Assembly: GCA_024403585.1 (NCBI GenBank)
Contig: JAKSRN010000015.1
Coordinates: 1-16,478 of the forward strand
Origin: Lachnospiraceae bacterium
GTDB lineage: Bacteria; Bacillota; Clostridia; Lachnospirales; Lachnospiraceae
Reading direction: 5' to 3'
DNA length: 16,478 nt
The number at the start of each line of letters is the position of its first letter. Position 1 is the first letter of the stretch. Of the stretch, positions 13,573 through 16,478 are shown in pieces. The position numbers and the translations under genes are program-made. The notes under the pieces are model-generated. The model did no database searches. It saw nothing but the letters and a program-made list of their open reading frames with translations, and was not told where the DNA came from.

Positions 13573-15594
13573 TCAATTTAACTGGAAGGAATCTGTTGCC
13601 ACAGCTTCCGCTACAATCTCAAAAAGCACACCCATATTAAATCGAACCTGACGAGCATGGACCTCCACATGTGGATTAGCGGACGCTCCCTGCTCTCTTG
13701 AAAGCTGCAAGACTTTCTTTCTTGCCAGGTCCACCGCAAATTTTTCTGCCTCTTCCGCCTCTTCAAACATATATCGGGTGGCATCATCAAAGATACTGAA
13801 ACCGATCAGGGTAGAACCGTCGTACTCAGCTTTTGCTTTCACCTGAACAGTGGTTACGATCTGACTGGCAATGGCACCCAATGCATTAGCCACCGGAGAA
13901 TGCTCCTTAATAATGGCCGTTGTACCCAGCAGCTCTGCAACCTTTGGCAGAAAAACATGGATCGGTGCACCAACTCCTACGATCGGAAGATTACACTGAA
14001 TCTTTGTGGAGGTCCAGTCGTCCGGAGTATTTCTGATCGCATCCTTATAAGCCCATTCAATAAACTGCTCCACACCGTCTTCCTGTGTTCTCCGGTCTCT
14101 GTTCGGATATTTCTGATCCAGCAGGATGCGGACCAGATTACAGTACAATTTTTTCTGTACCAGATCATATACAACTGAAGGAATATCCTCTTTCTTCTCA
14201 CTGACATTTGCTGAGAGAAACTCAAGGGCCAGTTCCGCAGCTTCTGAATTATGCTTCGGGAAATCTCCTTTGATCACCATCATATCCGTTGGTGTCAGAC
14301 CACTTCGCATAAGGATTCCCTCTTCCAGCAGGCGGTCCATTTTTAAATAGTAGAGTTCGATTCCTGTTTCTTCTGCAAGGATTTCAATCGTCAGTGGTCC
14401 CTGTTCTTCCAGAACTGAACAGATCCGCTGCTCATCTTCTGTATAACCGGTGCTTTCATTAATGGACTTCTGCAACACATAAAACTCATGAATCATACGG
14501 GTATGGCGCAGAGTCATTTCATGCCGGAGGATCAGCTTCTGCAAACGTTCTACAATGACAGGGGATTCCTCCTGCAGAACACTGAGCGGAATAACACGTT
14601 CCCCATCCAGATACAGCTTTCCTTTCTCATGACGAACAGCACTGTCGCCACCAAGCAGAAAGGTATCTACATAGAGCCCCTTTACAGTGGTTCTCCACTT
14701 TCCGATCGACACACCTTTCTTTGCTGCCAGCGGACGATTGTTTCGTACCATTGCCACATCCGTGGTGGTTCCTCCCATGTCAACGATCAGCGCATCTGTT
14801 GTGTCTGCAATGGTACTTCCGCCAATGACACTGGCCGCAGGACCACAGAGGAGTGTTTCTACCGGATACAGCTTTGCCATACTTTCTGTCATAAGACTTC
14901 CGTCGCTTCGAACAATGGCAACCGGGATATCCAGATTTCGTTTCTTCATAACAGCCTTAACTGCTAACATAAATTCCTTAACCAGAGGAACAAGTCTTGC
15001 ATTCAGAAGCGTGCCGGCACCCCTTTTTAAAGGATCCACCTCATCAAAAAGTTTGTATGCGTTGGTAACCGACAGGTCCGGAATTGCTTCTGTCAGAACC
15101 TTTTTTGCACCCAGTTCCAGTTTTCCTCCATCAGCATTGGGATAAATCTGGCATACACCGGCTGCGGGACAGTTGGCAAACCATTCTCCTGCTTTTTCCC
15201 GCACCATCTCCCAATCCGGTTCCTCCGGTACACTGAACATATTCTCCGGTTTTCCGTCGATAAAGATCAGCTGGTCCAGGTCATGAAAGCCATAGGATGC
15301 ATACACCTTGTTGAGGTTTGCCATCTTATCCGGATTCATTCCGATCATCAGCAGTTTTGCACGGCTTCCCTTATCTTCCAGACAGGCATTGGTGGCAAGG
15401 GTTGTGGACAGAGCCAGAAGTTCTGCCTTCTGAATCAGTTCCTGGTCCAAAAGCCCCAGTGCGCGGTCAATTCCAATCTCCAGCTGTGCTTTTGTAGTCA
15501 AGGTTTTCCCGTAGCCGAGAACCTCTCTGCTGGTCATATCATAGACCACCGCATCTGTATAGGTTCCTCCTGTATCGATACCAATTCCAATCAT
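13573..15594 (-). CDS. Hydantoinase/oxoprolinase family protein (HyuA-like)
   Basis: The 673-residue protein belongs to the HyuA/5-oxoprolinase A family, whose members couple ATP hydrolysis to opening of cyclic amides such as hydantoins or 5-oxoproline. The actin-like ATPase fold shows phosphate motif 1 at the N-terminus (MIGIGIDTGGTYTDAVV) and phosphate motif 2 at about 269-282 (LIVDMGGTTTDVAMV). LLCGPAASVIGGS (249-260) and FLLGGDSA (312-319) also fit the family. Residues of about 385-432 look like an inserted winged helix, just before the family segment GLTPTDMMVI. No HyuB partner gene is present in the window, so the substrate is unknown. GGAG precedes the ATG. It follows lgt by 24 bases and is co-transcribed with it. 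Confidence 0.85.
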   Translation of the reverse strand: MIGIGIDTGGTYTDAVVYDMTSREVLGYGKTLTTKAQLEIGIDRALGLLDQELIQKAELLALSTTLATNACLEDKGSRAKLLMIGMNPDKMANLNKVYASYGFHDLDQLIFIDGKPENMFSVPEEPDWEMVREKAGEWFANCPAAGVCQIYPNADGGKLELGAKKVLTEAIPDLSVTNAYKLFDEVDPLKRGAGTLLNARLVPLVKEFMLAVKAVMKKRNLDIPVAIVRSDGSLMTESMAKLYPVETLLCGPAASVIGGSTIADTTDALIVDMGGTTTDVAMVRNNRPLAAKKGVSIGKWRTTVKGLYVDTFLLGGDSAVRHEKGKLYLDGERVIPLSVLQEESPVIVERLQKLILRHEMTLRHTRMIHEFYVLQKSINESTGYTEDEQRICSVLEEQGPLTIEILAEETGIELYYLKMDRLLEEGILMRSGLTPTDMMVIKGDFPKHNSEAAELALEFLSANVSEKKEDIPSVVYDLVQKKLYCNLVRILLDQKYPNRDRRTQEDGVEQFIEWAYKDAIRNTPDDWTSTKIQCNLPIVGVGAPIHVFLPKVAELLGTTAIIKEHSPVANALGAIASQIVTTVQVKAKAEYDGSTLIGFSIFDDATRYMFEEAEEAEKFAVDLARKKVLQLSREQGASANPHVEVHARQVRFNMGVLFEIVAEAVATDSFQLN

Positions 15595-15618
15595 TGCGCA
15601 CTCCTTTGTATCTGCCGG

Positions 15619-16446
15619 TTATTCTGACAGCTGCTTTTCTGCTGTTGCCTTTTCCTCTGTTGCAGCTTCTGCGGACGCAACCAGTACTTCCGGAGCTGCC
15701 TTTCTTCTCATTACGAAGATAATGATACCTACCAGCAGAGTAAACAGTCCAATAAACTGGGATGTGGAAACCACTCCCACCGATCCTCTGGCAGAATCTC
15801 CTCGGAAAAATTCCAGGACAAAACGACCTGCACTATAGAAGATCAGGTACAGGGCTGTAACCTCGCCAGGGTTTTTCCTCTTATTCTTGTGGTACCAGAT
15901 CAGTCCTGCACAGAGAAGGAAGTCCAGGGCACTGGAGATCAGCTGAGTAGGAATCAGCTTCACCCCGTTCGGTGCAAAATCCGAATGGGAGAATGTGATA
16001 CCGATCCAGCTGTCGGTAACAGCACCATAACAGCAGCCGGCAAAGAAGCATCCGATTCGTCCGAATCCCTGTGCCATCGCTACAGCTGCCAATGCAATAT
16101 CAAAGAACTTCCAGGTTGGAAGTTTGTTCCATCTGCAATACAGGTATCCGCCTAAGATACCTCCCAGGATACCTCCGATCACGACCCAGCCGCCGGAAAG
16201 ATGGTGGAGGATACTTGCCGGATCCGCCAGCACTTCCGGAAGAATGGTGATGATGTACAGAAGTTTTGATCCTGAATAACCAAAGACAAGGCAGGCAATC
16301 AGAAGTCCCAGAACCTTCTCATAATCCAACCCCTCTTTCTTCGCTCTGCTCTCGATCATCAGATAGGCAGTAATAATACCGATTCCCGTCATCACACCAT
16401 ATCCATGAATGGTCAAGGGCCCAATTGTAAGCCAGTCATTCCACAT
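15619..16446 (-). CDS. lgt: Prolipoprotein diacylglyceryl transferase family protein (Lgt)
   Basis: The 275-residue, multi-span membrane protein matches Lgt. Lgt moves diacylglycerol from phosphatidylglycerol to the lipobox Cys of prolipoproteins as the first step of lipoprotein maturation. Seen in order: TIHGYGVMTGIG near the N-terminus (H14), GGWVVIGGILGG (85-96), the signature region GFGRIGCFFAGCCYG (127-141, with R130), PTQL (166-169) and AGRFVLEFFRGD (206-217). The signature reads CFFAGCCYG where the classical form has GNF.NGE..G, a variant I associate with clostridial homologues. The last 25 residues form an Ala/Glu-rich cytoplasmic tail. AAGGAGAT precedes the ATG. Its promoter lies beyond the window. 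Confidence 0.92.
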   Translation of the reverse strand: MWNDWLTIGPLTIHGYGVMTGIGIITAYLMIESRAKKEGLDYEKVLGLLIACLVFGYSGSKLLYIITILPEVLADPASILHHLSGGWVVIGGILGGILGGYLYCRWNKLPTWKFFDIALAAVAMAQGFGRIGCFFAGCCYGAVTDSWIGITFSHSDFAPNGVKLIPTQLISSALDFLLCAGLIWYHKNKRKNPGEVTALYLIFYSAGRFVLEFFRGDSARGSVGVVSTSQFIGLFTLLVGIIIFVMRRKAAPEVLVASAEAATEEKATAEKQLSE

Positions 16447-16478
16447 ACTTTATCTCCTTCCATTAGTAAAACGGCCAT

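Overview
The window comes from a Gram-positive, mid-GC Firmicute of the class Clostridia, most likely Lachnospiraceae. Three things suggest this: the clostridial rpmG-secE-nusG-rplK-rplA-rplJ-rplL order, strong AGGAGG ribosome binding sites with sigma-A type promoters, and tRNA without an encoded CCA. The placement is inferred from gene content; no 16S gene is present. All recognised genes lie on the minus strand, so transcription runs from high to low coordinates.

Reading in the direction of transcription: (1) 16446-13573, lgt (lipoprotein diacylglyceryl transferase family) followed by a stand-alone hydantoinase/oxoprolinase A-type protein. (2) 13572-13005, a 568-base gene-free stretch with a long terminator-like hairpin, a small inverted repeat with direct repeats, a candidate promoter and a clear NiCo (nickel/cobalt) riboswitch. 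(3) 13004-12042, the cation diffusion facilitator under that riboswitch. (4) tRNA-Gln(CUG) with its own promoter and terminator. (5) An acyl-ACP thioesterase and a CvfB-like S1 RNA-binding protein. (6) dnaE (DNA polymerase III alpha) closely coupled to a SpoU/TrmH-family RNA methyltransferase. (7) A membrane-anchored polysaccharide-deacetylase-like protein with its own promoter and terminator. (8) A gene-free stretch (3895-3494) holding that terminator, a structured element and the promoter of the ribosomal cluster. (9) rpmG, secE, nusG, rplK, rplA, ending in a strong terminator. (10) A second promoter, an L10 leader (attenuator), rplJ and rplL, ending in another terminator near base 41.

The ribosomal cluster carries visible feedback control. 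Two near-identical 28-base hairpins, one before rplK and one before rplA, resemble the L1-binding site of 23S rRNA. The rplJ leader matches the L10(L12)4-sensing attenuator. The CDF transporter is under a metal-sensing riboswitch.

No mobile-element genes, CRISPR array, phage genes or defence system were found. Most of the window is housekeeping. The less ordinary signals are the duplicated L1 mimic, the riboswitch with no visible terminator downstream, a winged-helix-like insertion in the hydantoinase-family protein, and several short repeats in intergenic DNA.
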